In this document: positions 9,351 through 17,997 of the stretch, one piece after another | Numbering within the stretch: position 1 is the stretch's first letter | Layout of the letters: each line of letters starts with the position of its first letter | Assembly: GCF_019890675.1 (NCBI RefSeq) | Contig: NZ_JAIOAA010000012.1 | Span: forward strand, 1-64,000 | Origin: Micromonospora sp. PLK6-60 | Lineage (GTDB): Bacteria; Actinomycetota; Actinomycetes; Mycobacteriales; Micromonosporaceae | Reading direction: 5' to 3' | Length of the DNA stretch: 64,000 nucleotides | Made by a program: the position numbers and the translations under genes | Notes under the pieces: generated by a model | Told to the model about the DNA's origin: nothing | Seen by the model: only the letters and a program-made list of their open reading frames with translations | Databases searched by the model: none

Positions 9351-9414
9351 CGCCGCGGCCCGGCCCGGGTCCACGCGGGCGGGGTCGGGCGGTGCGGGTC
9401 CGGGTCGGGGCGGT

Positions 9415-9810
9415 TCAGAGGGGGCCGCGGCCGGCCCGCAGCAGCAACAGGGCGAGCTGGGTGCCGTCGGCCCCCAGGGCCGCCCGGAACCGCTCCAGGA
9501 TCTGCCGCTCGCGGGAGAGCACCAGCCGGGTGCCGCCGGAGGCCATCCGGGTGGCGCCGACCTCCTGGGAGAGGGCGGCCCGCTCCTGCCACAGCGCGAT
9601 GATGCTGCTGTCGATCTCGTCGATCCGTTCCCGGATGGCGACGATCCGCTCGGCGGCGGCCGAGTCGTCGGTGCCGGTCGCCTTCGTGCCGCTCACCTCG
9701 GCGCCGGCCGGGCCGGCGGCGTCGGTGCCGTCCGCCGGTCGGGCGTCGGTGGGCTGGTCACCGGTCGCTGCCGGCACGCCGCCGCTGCACTCCGCCACGT
9801 CTGTCATCAT
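9415..9810 (-). CDS. aroQ: Chorismate mutase, AroQ class, monofunctional
   Basis: 131 residues (an ATG one codon downstream is equally possible). It converts chorismate to prephenate, the committed step to Phe and Tyr, in the cytosol. The first ~55 residues are a low-complexity Ala/Thr/Gly/Asp tail. The AroQ helical domain follows, with IRERIDEIDSSIIALWQERA, then SQEVGATRMASG and LVLSREREI-type residues that supply the Arg/Lys active-site set, ending in LALLLLRAGRGPL. It is not fused to a prephenate dehydratase or dehydrogenase. Upstream lie a Phe/Tyr leader peptide and a terminator, so expression is probably controlled by attenuation. Confidence 0.9.
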   Translation of the reverse strand: MMTDVAECSGGVPAATGDQPTDARPADGTDAAGPAGAEVSGTKATGTDDSAAAERIVAIRERIDEIDSSIIALWQERAALSQEVGATRMASGGTRLVLSRERQILERFRAALGADGTQLALLLLRAGRGPL

Positions 9811-9858
9811 CGCCGTACTCCTCGCCGCATTCGGGCCGGGCGCCGGGAACCGGGACCA

Positions 9859-9893
9859 AAAAGCCCCGGGCTCCTGGGGAGCCCGGGGCTTTT
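9859..9893 (-). terminator. Rho-independent terminator in the aroQ leader (attenuator)
   Basis: Perfect 16-bp stem (9878-9893 with 9859-9874) and a 3-nt loop, with five T residues on the minus strand at the 3' end. It lies between the leader-peptide stop and the aroQ start, not behind a gene. Its 5' arm (9878-9886) can instead pair over 9 bp with leader segment 9929-9937 (GGAGTCCGG against CCGGGCTCC, one G-U), giving an antiterminator. This is the terminator half of the attenuator described in the findings. Confidence 0.9.
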
Positions 9894-9908
9894 CGTAGGT
9901 CTGGTTGA

Positions 9909-9974
9909 TCAGGCGCGACCCACGGCTGCCGGACTCCCGGTGCCGTAGTAAAAGTAGAAGCGCTGATCGAACAC
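9909..9974 (-). CDS. Phe/Tyr-rich leader peptide of aroQ
   Basis: 21 codons from GTG: MFDQRFYFYYG then TGSPAAVGRA and stop. Codons 6-10 read Phe-Tyr-Phe-Tyr-Tyr, with another Phe at position 2, so six of the first ten codons are the two end products of the pathway that chorismate mutase opens. No Shine-Dalgarno sequence precedes the GTG, but a promoter is placed so that the transcript would start at the GTG (leaderless). Stalling at codons 6-10 would mask 9937-9946 and free 9929-9937 to form the antiterminator. I know of no enzymatic role for the peptide; its translation is the signal. Confidence 0.85.
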   Translation of the reverse strand: MFDQRFYFYYGTGSPAAVGRA

Positions 9975-9981
9975 GCCGTCG

Positions 9982-10011
9982 AGTATGCCGGCCGGCCGGC
10001 GGGCCCCGCAA
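9982..10011 (-). promoter_or_regulatory. Promoter of the aroQ leader
   Basis: On the minus strand, -35 TTGCGG (10006-10011), an 18-bp spacer and -10 CATACT (9982-9987), with 7 nt to the leader GTG at 9974. The geometry places the transcription start at, or within a base or two of, the GTG, which fits a leaderless leader peptide. Confidence 0.7.
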
Positions 10012-10135
10012 GGATTCCGCCAATTCGTGGGACGCCGGCGGCCGTCCGGGCCCGGCGGTGGCGCCGTGCGGCCGGGTTTCACCGGGGCTGGGCCCGTCGG
10101 CGCGTACGCGGGCGGGAAGTGTCCGCCCGGCGGCA

Positions 10136-10141
10136 TAGACT
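10136..10141 (+). promoter_or_regulatory. Probable -10 of pcrA/uvrD
   Basis: TAGACT matches the actinobacterial TANNNT -10 and ends 9 nt before the ATG at 10151, so the mRNA would have a leader of only two or three bases. No clear -35 is visible. There is no Shine-Dalgarno sequence before the ATG, which supports a near-leaderless transcript. Confidence 0.5.
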
Positions 10142-10150
10142 CGCCGTGCG

Positions 10151-12544
10151 ATGCATCCTCTCTTCGACATCCCCGCGTCCCCGCCCGCGTCCGAGCCCGC
10201 CCGCCCCGCGCCGCACCGGCCCGGGCCGGGCCGCGGCCAGCTCGACCCGCAGCAGCTGGTCGAGGGCCTCAACGGGCCCCAGCGGGACGCGGTGACCCAC
10301 GCCGGTTCCCCGCTGCTGATCGTGGCCGGCGCCGGCTCCGGCAAGACCCGGGTGCTCACCCACCGGATCGCCTACCTGCTCGCCGCGCGGGACGTGCATC
10401 CCGGCGAGATCATCGCGATCACCTTCACCAACAAGGCGGCCGGCGAGATGAAGGAGCGGGTGGCCCATCTGGTCGGCCCGCGCGCCCGGCTGATGTGGGT
10501 GTCGACGTTCCACTCCGCCTGCGTGCGGATCCTGCGCGCCGAGCACGACCACGCCGGGCTGAAGTCGACCTTCTCGATCTACGACGCGGACGACTCGCGC
10601 CGGCTGATGCAGCTGGTGACCCGCGAGCTGGACCTGGACCCGAAGCGCTACCCGGCCCGCGGGCTGGCCGCCCAGGTCTCCAACCTGAAGAACGAGCTGA
10701 TCGACCCGGAGACCTTCGCCGCCGGGGCCAAGGGGCCCAACGAGCGGGCGCTCGCCGAGGCCTACACGCTCTACCAGCGGCGGCTGCGCGAGGCGCACGC
10801 GCTGGACTTCGACGACCTGATCATGACGACGGTGCACCTGTTCCAGTCGCACCCGCACGTCGCGGAGACCTACCGCCGCCGGTTCCGGCACGTGCTGGTG
10901 GACGAATACCAGGACACCAACCACGCCCAGTACGTGCTGATCAAGGAGCTGGTCGCCGGCACCGAGGGGCTGGCGCCGGCGGAGCTGTGCGTGGTCGGTG
11001 ACGCCGACCAGTCGATCTACGCGTTCCGGGGCGCGACCATCCGCAACATCCTGGAGTTCGAGCGGGACTTCACCGACGCCCGGACGATCCTGCTGGAGCA
11101 GAACTACCGCTCCACCCAGACCATCCTCAACGCGGCGAACGCGGTGATCGACCGGAACACCTCCCGCAAGCCGAAGCGGCTGTGGAGCGACGCCGGGGCC
11201 GGCGAGCGGATCGTCGGCTACGTCGCCGACACCGAGCACGCCGAGGCGGACTGGGTGGGTCGGGAGGTCGACCGGCTGGTCGACGCCGGCGAGACCCGCC
11301 CCGGCGACGTGGCGGTCTTCTATCGCACCAACGCCCAGTCCCGGGTCTTCGAGGAGGTGTTCATCCGGGCCGGCCTGCCCTACAAGGTGGTCGGCGGGGT
11401 GCGCTTCTACGAGCGCAAGGAGGTCCGCGACGCGCTGGCCTACCTGCGCGCGGTGGTCAACGACGACGACACGGTGAGCCTGCGCCGCATCCTCAACACG
11501 CCCCGCCGGGGCATCGGGGAGCGGGCCGAGGCGTGCGTCGAGGCGCTGTCCAGCCGGGACCGGGTCTCCTTCGGCGCCGCGCTGCGCCGGGCCAAGGACG
11601 CGCCGGGCATCTCCAGCCGGGCGGCGAACGGCATCGGCGACTTCGTCGCCCTGCTCGACGGCGCCCGCGAGCTGGCCGAGACCGGCACCCCGGAGGAGGT
11701 GCTGGAGGCGGTGCTGACCCGCTCCGGTTACCTCACCGAGCTGGAGGAGAGCCTGGACCCGCAGGACGCCGGCCGGGTGGACAACCTCCAGGAACTGGTA
11801 AGCGTCGCCCGGGAGTACACCGAGCGGGTCGAGGCGCTCGGCGAGGAGGGGGAGCGGGCCACCCTGGCCGGCTTCCTGGAGCAGGTGGCGCTGGTCGCCG
11901 ACGCCGACCAGATTCCCAGCGACGACCCGGACCACCAGGGCGTGGTCACCCTGATGACGCTGCACACGGCCAAGGGCCTGGAGTTCCCGGTGGTCTTCCT
12001 GACCGGCCTGGAGGACGGCGTCTTCCCGCATCTGCGCTCACTGGGCGACACCCGCGAGCTGGAGGAGGAGCGCCGGCTGGCGTACGTGGGCATCACCCGG
12101 GCCCGGGAGCGGCTCTACCTGTCCCGGGCGGTGACCCGCTCGGCCTGGGGGCAGCCGGCCTACAACCCGCCGTCGCGGTTCCTGGAGGAACTGCCGCCGG
12201 AGCTGGTCCGCTGGGAGCGCACCGAGGGGTCGTACACCTCCTGGGCCGGCGGTGGCGGCGGCGTCGGCGGCCGCGCCGACCGACCGGGCGGCTTCGCCGG
12301 GGGTACGCCGAAGGCGGCCCAGCTGGCCCGCAAGCTCGGCGTGGACGGCAGCCGGCTGACCACCGCCAGCGAGCTGCCGCAGGCACCGAAGGTGTCGGCG
12401 GGGGACCGGGTCAACCACCAGCGGTACGGCCTGGGCCGGGTGCTGGCCGTCGAGGGGCACGGTCCGGGTGCGCGGGCGCAGATCGACTTCGGTGACCAGA
12501 CCATGTGGCTGGTGCTCCGGCACGCGCCGATCGACAAGCTCTGA
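10151..12544 (+). CDS. pcrA: ATP-dependent DNA helicase PcrA/UvrD (SF1A)
   Basis: 797 residues, normal for actinobacterial PcrA/UvrD1. It unwinds DNA 3'-5' in nucleotide-excision and mismatch-type repair and removes RecA filaments. After a Pro-rich ~30-residue N-tail come motif I AGAGSGKT (60-67), motif Ia ITFTNKAAGEMKERV, motif II DEYQDTN, motif III GDADQSIYAFRGA, motif IV QNYRSTQTI, motif V TLHTAKGLEFPVVFLTGLEDG and motif VI GITRARERLYLSRA. The C-terminal ~50 residues (GDRVNHQRYGLGRVLAVEG) form the Tudor-like domain that binds RNA polymerase. It is followed 3 nt later by an unrelated histidine kinase gene. Confidence 0.96.
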   Translation: MHPLFDIPASPPASEPARPAPHRPGPGRGQLDPQQLVEGLNGPQRDAVTHAGSPLLIVAGAGSGKTRVLTHRIAYLLAARDVHPGEIIAITFTNKAAGEMKERVAHLVGPRARLMWVSTFHSACVRILRAEHDHAGLKSTFSIYDADDSRRLMQLVTRELDLDPKRYPARGLAAQVSNLKNELIDPETFAAGAKGPNERALAEAYTLYQRRLREAHALDFDDLIMTTVHLFQSHPHVAETYRRRFRHVLVDEYQDTNHAQYVLIKELVAGTEGLAPAELCVVGDADQSIYAFRGATIRNILEFERDFTDARTILLEQNYRSTQTILNAANAVIDRNTSRKPKRLWSDAGAGERIVGYVADTEHAEADWVGREVDRLVDAGETRPGDVAVFYRTNAQSRVFEEVFIRAGLPYKVVGGVRFYERKEVRDALAYLRAVVNDDDTVSLRRILNTPRRGIGERAEACVEALSSRDRVSFGAALRRAKDAPGISSRAANGIGDFVALLDGARELAETGTPEEVLEAVLTRSGYLTELEESLDPQDAGRVDNLQELVSVAREYTERVEALGEEGERATLAGFLEQVALVADADQIPSDDPDHQGVVTLMTLHTAKGLEFPVVFLTGLEDGVFPHLRSLGDTRELEEERRLAYVGITRARERLYLSRAVTRSAWGQPAYNPPSRFLEELPPELVRWERTEGSYTSWAGGGGGVGGRADRPGGFAGGTPKAAQLARKLGVDGSRLTTASELPQAPKVSAGDRVNHQRYGLGRVLAVEGHGPGARAQIDFGDQTMWLVLRHAPIDKL

Positions 12545-12547
12545 GCG

Positions 12548-13768
12548 ATGGTGACGGGCTCGGCCTCCGCTGCCCCGCGAGGGCGTGCGGTGTGGTCGGG
12601 TCGGCGCTGGGTGCCGGTCTGGCGCGGGGCGGCCTACCTGCTGGGATCGCTGCTGTCCGGGGTCGCCACGGTGCTCGCGCTGCCGCTGCTGTGCCACCCG
12701 GCGCTGGCCCGGCGGTGGGCGGACCGGCACCGTGACCGCGCGGGCCGGCTGCTCGGCACGCCGGTGGCCGCGCGCCCTGTCCCGGGACGCCGCGGGTGGA
12801 CCGATCCGGCCACCGGCCGGGACCTGCTCTGGTTGCCGGTGAACGCGGTGACCGGGGTGGCGCTCGGCCTGCCCGCGCTGCTGTGCGTGGGCAATGTCGT
12901 GGTGGCGGTGATCGCCACCCCCCTGTGGTGGGCATTCCGGCCGGCGGATCGGCCGCGGCTGTTCATCGACGTGCCGGTGACCGGCTGGCCGACGGCCCTC
13001 ACCCTCGGCCCACTGCAGATCGTCCTGCTCGGCGCGGTGGCCTACCTGGGCGCCGGGCCGCTCGCCCGCGCACACGCCCGGATCTGCCTCGCGGTGCTGT
13101 CGTATTCGACGGCCGAGCAGCTCGCCGACCGGGTCGCCGTGTTGACCCGTACCCGGGCGGAGGTGCTCGACGCCCACGGTGCGGAGCTGCGCCGGATCGA
13201 ACGCGACCTGCACGACGGCACCCAGGCCCGGCTGGTGTCCATCGCGATGCGGCTGGCCGTGGCCCGGCAGGCGTTCTCCGACGAGCCGCGCGACGAGCAG
13301 TTCGTGGCGGGACTTCTGCGGGACGCGCACCTGGGGATCGAAGAGGCGATGACCGAGCTGCGCGAGGTGATTCGGACGGTCTATCCGCCGATTCTCGCCG
13401 ACCGCGGCCTCAGCGGCGCGCTGAGCGCCCTGACCACCCGGTGTGGCGTGCCGACCCGACTGCACATCGGCGACCTCGACCGGGTGCCGCCGGCCGTGGA
13501 AGCCGTCGTCTACTTCGCGGTCGCGGAGTCGCTCACCAACGTCGTCCGGCACAGCCGGGCGTCCACGGCCACCGTAGGGGTGAGCCGCGCCGGGGACCGG
13601 TTGTCGGTGGTGATCACCGACGACGGCACCGGCGGCGCGGACGACCAACTGGGCACCGGGCTGGCCGGGATCCGCCGCCGCGTGCTCGCGCTGGACGGCA
13701 CCGTCGACGTCGACAGCCCGGCCGGCGGGCCGACGACCATCACCGTGGAGCTGCCGTGCGGGTCGTGA
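12548..13768 (+). CDS. Sensor histidine kinase, NarL/DesK type (HisKA_3)
   Basis: 406 residues. The N-terminal half has membrane helices at ~26-48, 99-125 and 148-190. The HisKA_3 helix carries His222 in ERDLHDGTQARLVSIAMRL, and the HATPase domain has the N-box ESLTNVVRHS and G-box DDGTGGADD-GTGLAGIRRR. It overlaps its response regulator gene by 13 bp. It is convergent with an FtsX-type ABC exporter at 14449-17867, a layout typical of systems that sense and export a cell-envelope-active compound. That functional link is inference. Confidence 0.9.
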   Translation: MVTGSASAAPRGRAVWSGRRWVPVWRGAAYLLGSLLSGVATVLALPLLCHPALARRWADRHRDRAGRLLGTPVAARPVPGRRGWTDPATGRDLLWLPVNAVTGVALGLPALLCVGNVVVAVIATPLWWAFRPADRPRLFIDVPVTGWPTALTLGPLQIVLLGAVAYLGAGPLARAHARICLAVLSYSTAEQLADRVAVLTRTRAEVLDAHGAELRRIERDLHDGTQARLVSIAMRLAVARQAFSDEPRDEQFVAGLLRDAHLGIEEAMTELREVIRTVYPPILADRGLSGALSALTTRCGVPTRLHIGDLDRVPPAVEAVVYFAVAESLTNVVRHSRASTATVGVSRAGDRLSVVITDDGTGGADDQLGTGLAGIRRRVLALDGTVDVDSPAGGPTTITVELPCGS

Positions 13769-14415
13769 TCGCCGAAGACAACGTGCTGCTGTCCACCGGC
13801 CTGGAACTGCTGCTCAATCGGGTGGGCGTCCAGATCGCCGCCATCGCCGACGACGCGGCGGGTTTCCTCTCCGCCGTGCGGGAGCACCGGCCCGACGCCA
13901 CCATCGTCGACGTCCGGCTGCCGCCGACCTTTCGCGACGAAGGAATCCGCGCCGCGCTCCAGGCCCGTCGGGAGCACCCCGGCCTGCCGGTCCTGGTGCT
14001 GTCGCAGTACGTCGAGCGGCAGTACGCCGCCGAACTGCTCGCCACCAGCGGAGGCGGGGTGGGCTACCTCCTCAAGGACCGGGTCAGCCGGGTGGACGAG
14101 TTCGTCGACGCGCTGCGTCGGGTCGCCGCCGGCGGGACCGCGATGGATCCCGAGGTCATCGCGCAACTCGTCCAGCACGCCGGCGACCCGATCTCCGCCC
14201 TCACGCCCCGCGAACGCGAGGTGCTCGCACTGATGGCACAGGGGCACGACAACACGGCCATCGCGGACCAGCTCGTCGTCACCGACAACGCCGTGCAGAA
14301 GCACATCGGCAACATCTTCGCCAAGCTCGGCCTTGCCGTGACCGACAGCGGCCACCGCAGGGTCCTCGCCGTCCTCGCCTACCTCAACGCCGCGAGTCGG
14401 ACCGGTGGCCGCTGA
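13756..14415 (+). CDS. NarL/LuxR-family response regulator
   Basis: 219 residues from the GTG at 13756, inside the end of the kinase gene. The receiver domain has acidic residues E7/D8 in VVIAEDNVLL, phospho-acceptor D52 in ATIVDVRLPP, and K at ~103 in GYLLKDRV. The C-terminal LuxR helix-turn-helix is LTPREREVLALMAQG then NTAIADQLVVTDNAVQKHIGNIF. It is the cognate regulator of the upstream kinase; the convergent ABC exporter is the obvious candidate target. Confidence 0.92.
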   Translation: MRVVIAEDNVLLSTGLELLLNRVGVQIAAIADDAAGFLSAVREHRPDATIVDVRLPPTFRDEGIRAALQARREHPGLPVLVLSQYVERQYAAELLATSGGGVGYLLKDRVSRVDEFVDALRRVAAGGTAMDPEVIAQLVQHAGDPISALTPREREVLALMAQGHDNTAIADQLVVTDNAVQKHIGNIFAKLGLAVTDSGHRRVLAVLAYLNAASRTGGR

Positions 14416-14448
14416 CCCGGACCGACAGCGCCGGGTGAACGTCGTTCG

Positions 14449-17031
14449 TCACTCCCGACCGCCGATCGCATCGATCGGGCGCGGTCGCATGGCGACCCGG
14501 GTCGCGCTCATGATGGCGGCCCAGCCGAGCAGCGCGGCCACCGCGACGATCGCCAGGTAGGTGAGCGGCGAAACGGACGGCACCGGCGTCCTGGTCAGCC
14601 CGAGGCTCGTGCCGATCAGCGACGGGACCGCGGCCAGGGTGCCGACGAGAACCGCTGCGACGACGATCGTCCTCGTCTCGCCGAGCATCATCACCCGCAC
14701 CTGCCGACGGGTGGCGCCGACCAGTTGGAGCAGGGCGAACTCGCGGAAGCGTGCGGCGGTCGCCAGCACCAGGGTGTTCACCACGGCGATCGCGAGGTAG
14801 CCGAGCAGGACCGCGTTGAGGATGAGGCCGACGGCCGAATCCCCGGCGGCGGCATCGCGCTGCGCGGCGACGAACGATTCGCGGTTGTCGACCCGGACGG
14901 TCGGGAGATGCCGGACGGCGGACCGCAACGCGTCGCCGAGCGCCCCGACGTCGGTTCCCGCGCTCGCCGCGACCAGCACCGCGAAGTCCAGGCGGTCGGT
15001 GGTGTGCTCCAGCACGAGGTCGTGTGGCAGCGTGACGTCCCCGAGGCCGAGTCCCCTCTCGTAGAGCGCCACCACGGTGGGTCTGACCGGCGTGCCGTCA
15101 CCGAGCCGGAGGTCGACGGCGTCGCCGAGAGTGACACCGAGGGTGCCCGCCGCGATCCGGCTCAACGCGACCGTGTCGCCCCGCAGCTTCGCGACGTCCC
15201 CCGCGAGGACGGTGAGATCCATGGTCTCGGCGAGCCGGTCGCCGATGACCCCCTGTGCCGGGTAGTTCCTGAGCTGCGGGCTGTCGTCCGTGCCGAAGGT
15301 CACCAGCGTCCGGGTGCGTACGACCGGGGTCGCCACCGAGACGCCGGACACCCGTCGGAGCAGGTCGACGACCTCCGGCGACACGCCGGCGGAGGTCGCG
15401 GTGACGACGTAGTCCGCGCGTAGCCCGGCGGTGACCTGGCCCTGCGCGGCCGCGCTCGCGGTGGTCGCGCTGAAGAGCTGCCCGGTGGCCAGGGTGATGC
15501 CCATGATCAGCGGAGTGGTCGCCGCGGCGAGCCGTCGCGAGTTGGCCCGCGCGTTCGCGGTGGCGAGGAATCCGCTGACTCCAGACCTGCGGTTCAGCCA
15601 CGGGCCGAGCAGCGTGACGGCACCGCCGAGCAGCCGGGGCCCCAGCAGCGCGACGGCGAAGACGAGCAGGAACGCCGAGAAGGCCGCGCTTTCGGCGGCC
15701 CCTTCACCCGGCAGCACCAACGGCAGCACGACCGCCATGAAGATGCCGGCGGGGATCAGCAGCAGGCCGACGGTCCACCGGAGCCACCCGAGTCCGGATG
15801 GCTCCGACGCGGCCTCGCCGAGCGCGTCCGCCGGCCGGAGCCGGGCCGCGCGCCGGGCGGCAATCCAGCCACCCAGGCGGACGGCGACCAGGCACAGCAC
15901 CAGCGCCACGAGCACCGGCAGCGGACCGATCACCAGGGCGAAGTCGTCCGGTACCGCGCCGACCAGGGTGAAGGCCGCGCGGAACAGGAAGCTCAGCCCG
16001 ATGCCCGGCAGCACCCCGAGCGCCGCCCCCAGCGTGCCCACCACCATGGCCTCGGCGGCGATCATGCGGAGCACCTGCTTCGGGGTCGCGCCGACCGCCC
16101 TCAGCAGCGCCAGTTCCCGCAGCCGCTGCCGAACCGACAGCGCGAGGGTGCTCCCCACGACGACCATGATCACCAACACCATGCTGGCGCCGAACGCCAG
16201 GGCGAGCTCGCTGAGGAACGACCGGGTGCCGCCGATGTCGAGGAACTCGGCCTCGCTTCGGTCGTCGCCGGAGTAGACGACCACGTCGGGGACCGCCGCC
16301 CCGATGGCGCCGGCCAGCTCGTCGGCACGGACACCGGGTGCGGCCAGCACCCCGATCGCGTCCACCCGGTCCGGTTGGCCGGTCAGCTCCCGGGCTCGGT
16401 CGTCGGTGAAGAACAGGGCCGACTGCCGGGCGAGTCCGCGGTCGGGCAGCCCGGCGATGCCGGTCACCCGGTAGCTGGAGGTGTCCGAGCCGACCGCGAG
16501 TCGCACCGACGCGCCGACGGTGACGCCGGCCCGCTCGGCCAGCGCGGAGTCCAGCACCACGTCGTCCGGCCCGGTCGGGGCCCGGCCGGCGCTGGTGACG
16601 AACGGGCCGAGCGCGGCCGACCGCCACCCATGCCCGAGCACGGGGGCGCCGTCCGGCCCGGCGAGCACCTCGGCGTCCGCCGTCAGCACGCTGACCGGCA
16701 CGTTGACCTCGGCGATCGCCGCCCGGACGCCGGGCACCCGGGTGACGTCGTCGACCCGGTCGGCCGGCAGGGTGGCCCGCTCGGCGAACCGCGGATCCAC
16801 GTCGTCGGCGACCGGCAGTGCCTGCGGGGCACCCACCACCAGGTCGGCGGCCCGGTAGCGCTCGGCCGGCACGCGTGAACGCTCGCTGCTCTCCAGCAGG
16901 ATCCCGCAGGCCGTGATCACCGCCGAGCCGAACAGCACGGCGATGAACGCGGCGACGAAACCGCCCTTGCGGCCCCGGACGGTACGCCAGGCCAGTGCCA
17001 GCATGCGCCCCGACCGCACCCGGCGGCTCAC
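14449..17031 (-). CDS. ABC transporter permease, FtsX/MacB-like, duplicated
   Basis: 860 residues from a GTG that overlaps the stop of the ATPase gene (GTGA). A first membrane helix at ~22-45 (FVAAFIAVLFGSAVITACGI) is followed by a ~200-residue extracytoplasmic domain and three helices. A second copy of the same arrangement follows (helix near LAAATTPLIMGITLATGQLF, external domain, three helices at the end). Two FtsX domains in one chain are typical of actinobacterial lipoprotein or peptide exporters in the LolCE/MacB superfamily. It works with the ATPase at 17028-17867. The substrate is unknown. Confidence 0.88.
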   Translation of the reverse strand: MSRRVRSGRMLALAWRTVRGRKGGFVAAFIAVLFGSAVITACGILLESSERSRVPAERYRAADLVVGAPQALPVADDVDPRFAERATLPADRVDDVTRVPGVRAAIAEVNVPVSVLTADAEVLAGPDGAPVLGHGWRSAALGPFVTSAGRAPTGPDDVVLDSALAERAGVTVGASVRLAVGSDTSSYRVTGIAGLPDRGLARQSALFFTDDRARELTGQPDRVDAIGVLAAPGVRADELAGAIGAAVPDVVVYSGDDRSEAEFLDIGGTRSFLSELALAFGASMVLVIMVVVGSTLALSVRQRLRELALLRAVGATPKQVLRMIAAEAMVVGTLGAALGVLPGIGLSFLFRAAFTLVGAVPDDFALVIGPLPVLVALVLCLVAVRLGGWIAARRAARLRPADALGEAASEPSGLGWLRWTVGLLLIPAGIFMAVVLPLVLPGEGAAESAAFSAFLLVFAVALLGPRLLGGAVTLLGPWLNRRSGVSGFLATANARANSRRLAAATTPLIMGITLATGQLFSATTASAAAQGQVTAGLRADYVVTATSAGVSPEVVDLLRRVSGVSVATPVVRTRTLVTFGTDDSPQLRNYPAQGVIGDRLAETMDLTVLAGDVAKLRGDTVALSRIAAGTLGVTLGDAVDLRLGDGTPVRPTVVALYERGLGLGDVTLPHDLVLEHTTDRLDFAVLVAASAGTDVGALGDALRSAVRHLPTVRVDNRESFVAAQRDAAAGDSAVGLILNAVLLGYLAIAVVNTLVLATAARFREFALLQLVGATRRQVRVMMLGETRTIVVAAVLVGTLAAVPSLIGTSLGLTRTPVPSVSPLTYLAIVAVAALLGWAAIMSATRVAMRPRPIDAIGGRE

Positions 17032-17867
17032 GGCTCCCCCAGGTGGGTCATCCGCTCGGCGATCCGCTCGGCGGACGGCCGGGTCAGCTCGCCGGCCAAC
17101 CTCCCGTCCGCGAGGAACACCACCGTGTCGGCCTGGGCGGCCGCGACCGGATCGTGCGTGACCATCAGCACGGTCTGCCCCAGGTCGTCGACGATCTTTC
17201 TGAGCAGGGCCAGGACCTGGCGGCCGCTGCGGCTGTCCAGCGCCCCGGTCGGCTCGTCGGCGCACACCAGGTCGGGCCGGGTGACCAGCGCCCGGGCGAT
17301 CGCCACCCGCTGCTGCTGGCCACCGGAGAGCTGGCTGGGACGGCGGTCGGCGAAGCCGGCGAGCCCGACCGCGGCGAGGACGGCCGCCAGCTGCTCCCGA
17401 TCGACCCGCTGCTCGGCCAACCGGAGGGGCAGCGTGACGTTGTCCGCCACGCTCAGCGCATTGAGCAGGTTGTACGCCTGGAAGACGAACCCGACCCGGT
17501 CCCGCCGGAGCTGCGTCAACTCGGTCTCCGACCGGCTGGACAACTCCGTGTCACCAAGCACGACCCGGCCGGACGTCGGCCGGTCCAGACCGGCCGCGCA
17601 GTTGAGGAACGTGCTCTTGCCGGATCCGGAGGGGCCCATGACGGCGGTGAACGTCCCCCGTCGAAAGCCGGCGGTCACCGCGTCGAGAGCGCGTACCGCG
17701 GTCCTGCCCGACCCGTACTCCTTCGACACCGAATCCAACCGCACCGCGTACGGCGACGTTCCGGGCTCGGGGGTGGTGAGCGCGGCCGGCGAGCCGGTCA
17801 CCGTGGTCGCGGACCGGCTGACCCGCCATCTCGACGCGCCCCTTCGTGAACTCATGCCGTCCGACAC
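17028..17867 (-). CDS. ABC transporter ATP-binding protein (MacB/LolD family)
   Basis: 279 residues; the ATG four codons downstream (17855) could be the real start, and the first ~40 residues are not conserved family sequence. Walker A GPSGSGKS at 78-85, Q-loop VFQAYNLLNALSVADNV, signature LSGGQQQRVAIARAL, Walker B LVCADEPTGALDSRSG and H-loop MVTHDPVAAAQAD are intact and typical of LolD/MacB ATPases. It drives the FtsX-type permease encoded immediately downstream. Confidence 0.92.
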   Translation of the reverse strand: MSDGMSSRRGASRWRVSRSATTVTGSPAALTTPEPGTSPYAVRLDSVSKEYGSGRTAVRALDAVTAGFRRGTFTAVMGPSGSGKSTFLNCAAGLDRPTSGRVVLGDTELSSRSETELTQLRRDRVGFVFQAYNLLNALSVADNVTLPLRLAEQRVDREQLAAVLAAVGLAGFADRRPSQLSGGQQQRVAIARALVTRPDLVCADEPTGALDSRSGRQVLALLRKIVDDLGQTVLMVTHDPVAAAQADTVVFLADGRLAGELTRPSAERIAERMTHLGEP

Positions 17868-17997
17868 TAGGTACGGCGGGGGCGTGCGCCGATACGGCGG
17901 GCCACCGGACCTGGGGTACAGCCAGCCGTACCGCCGGTGGCGCGAGCGGGTGCCGCCGGATCGCCGCGAAGCGGACGGATCCGGCCAGCGGTCGCGG

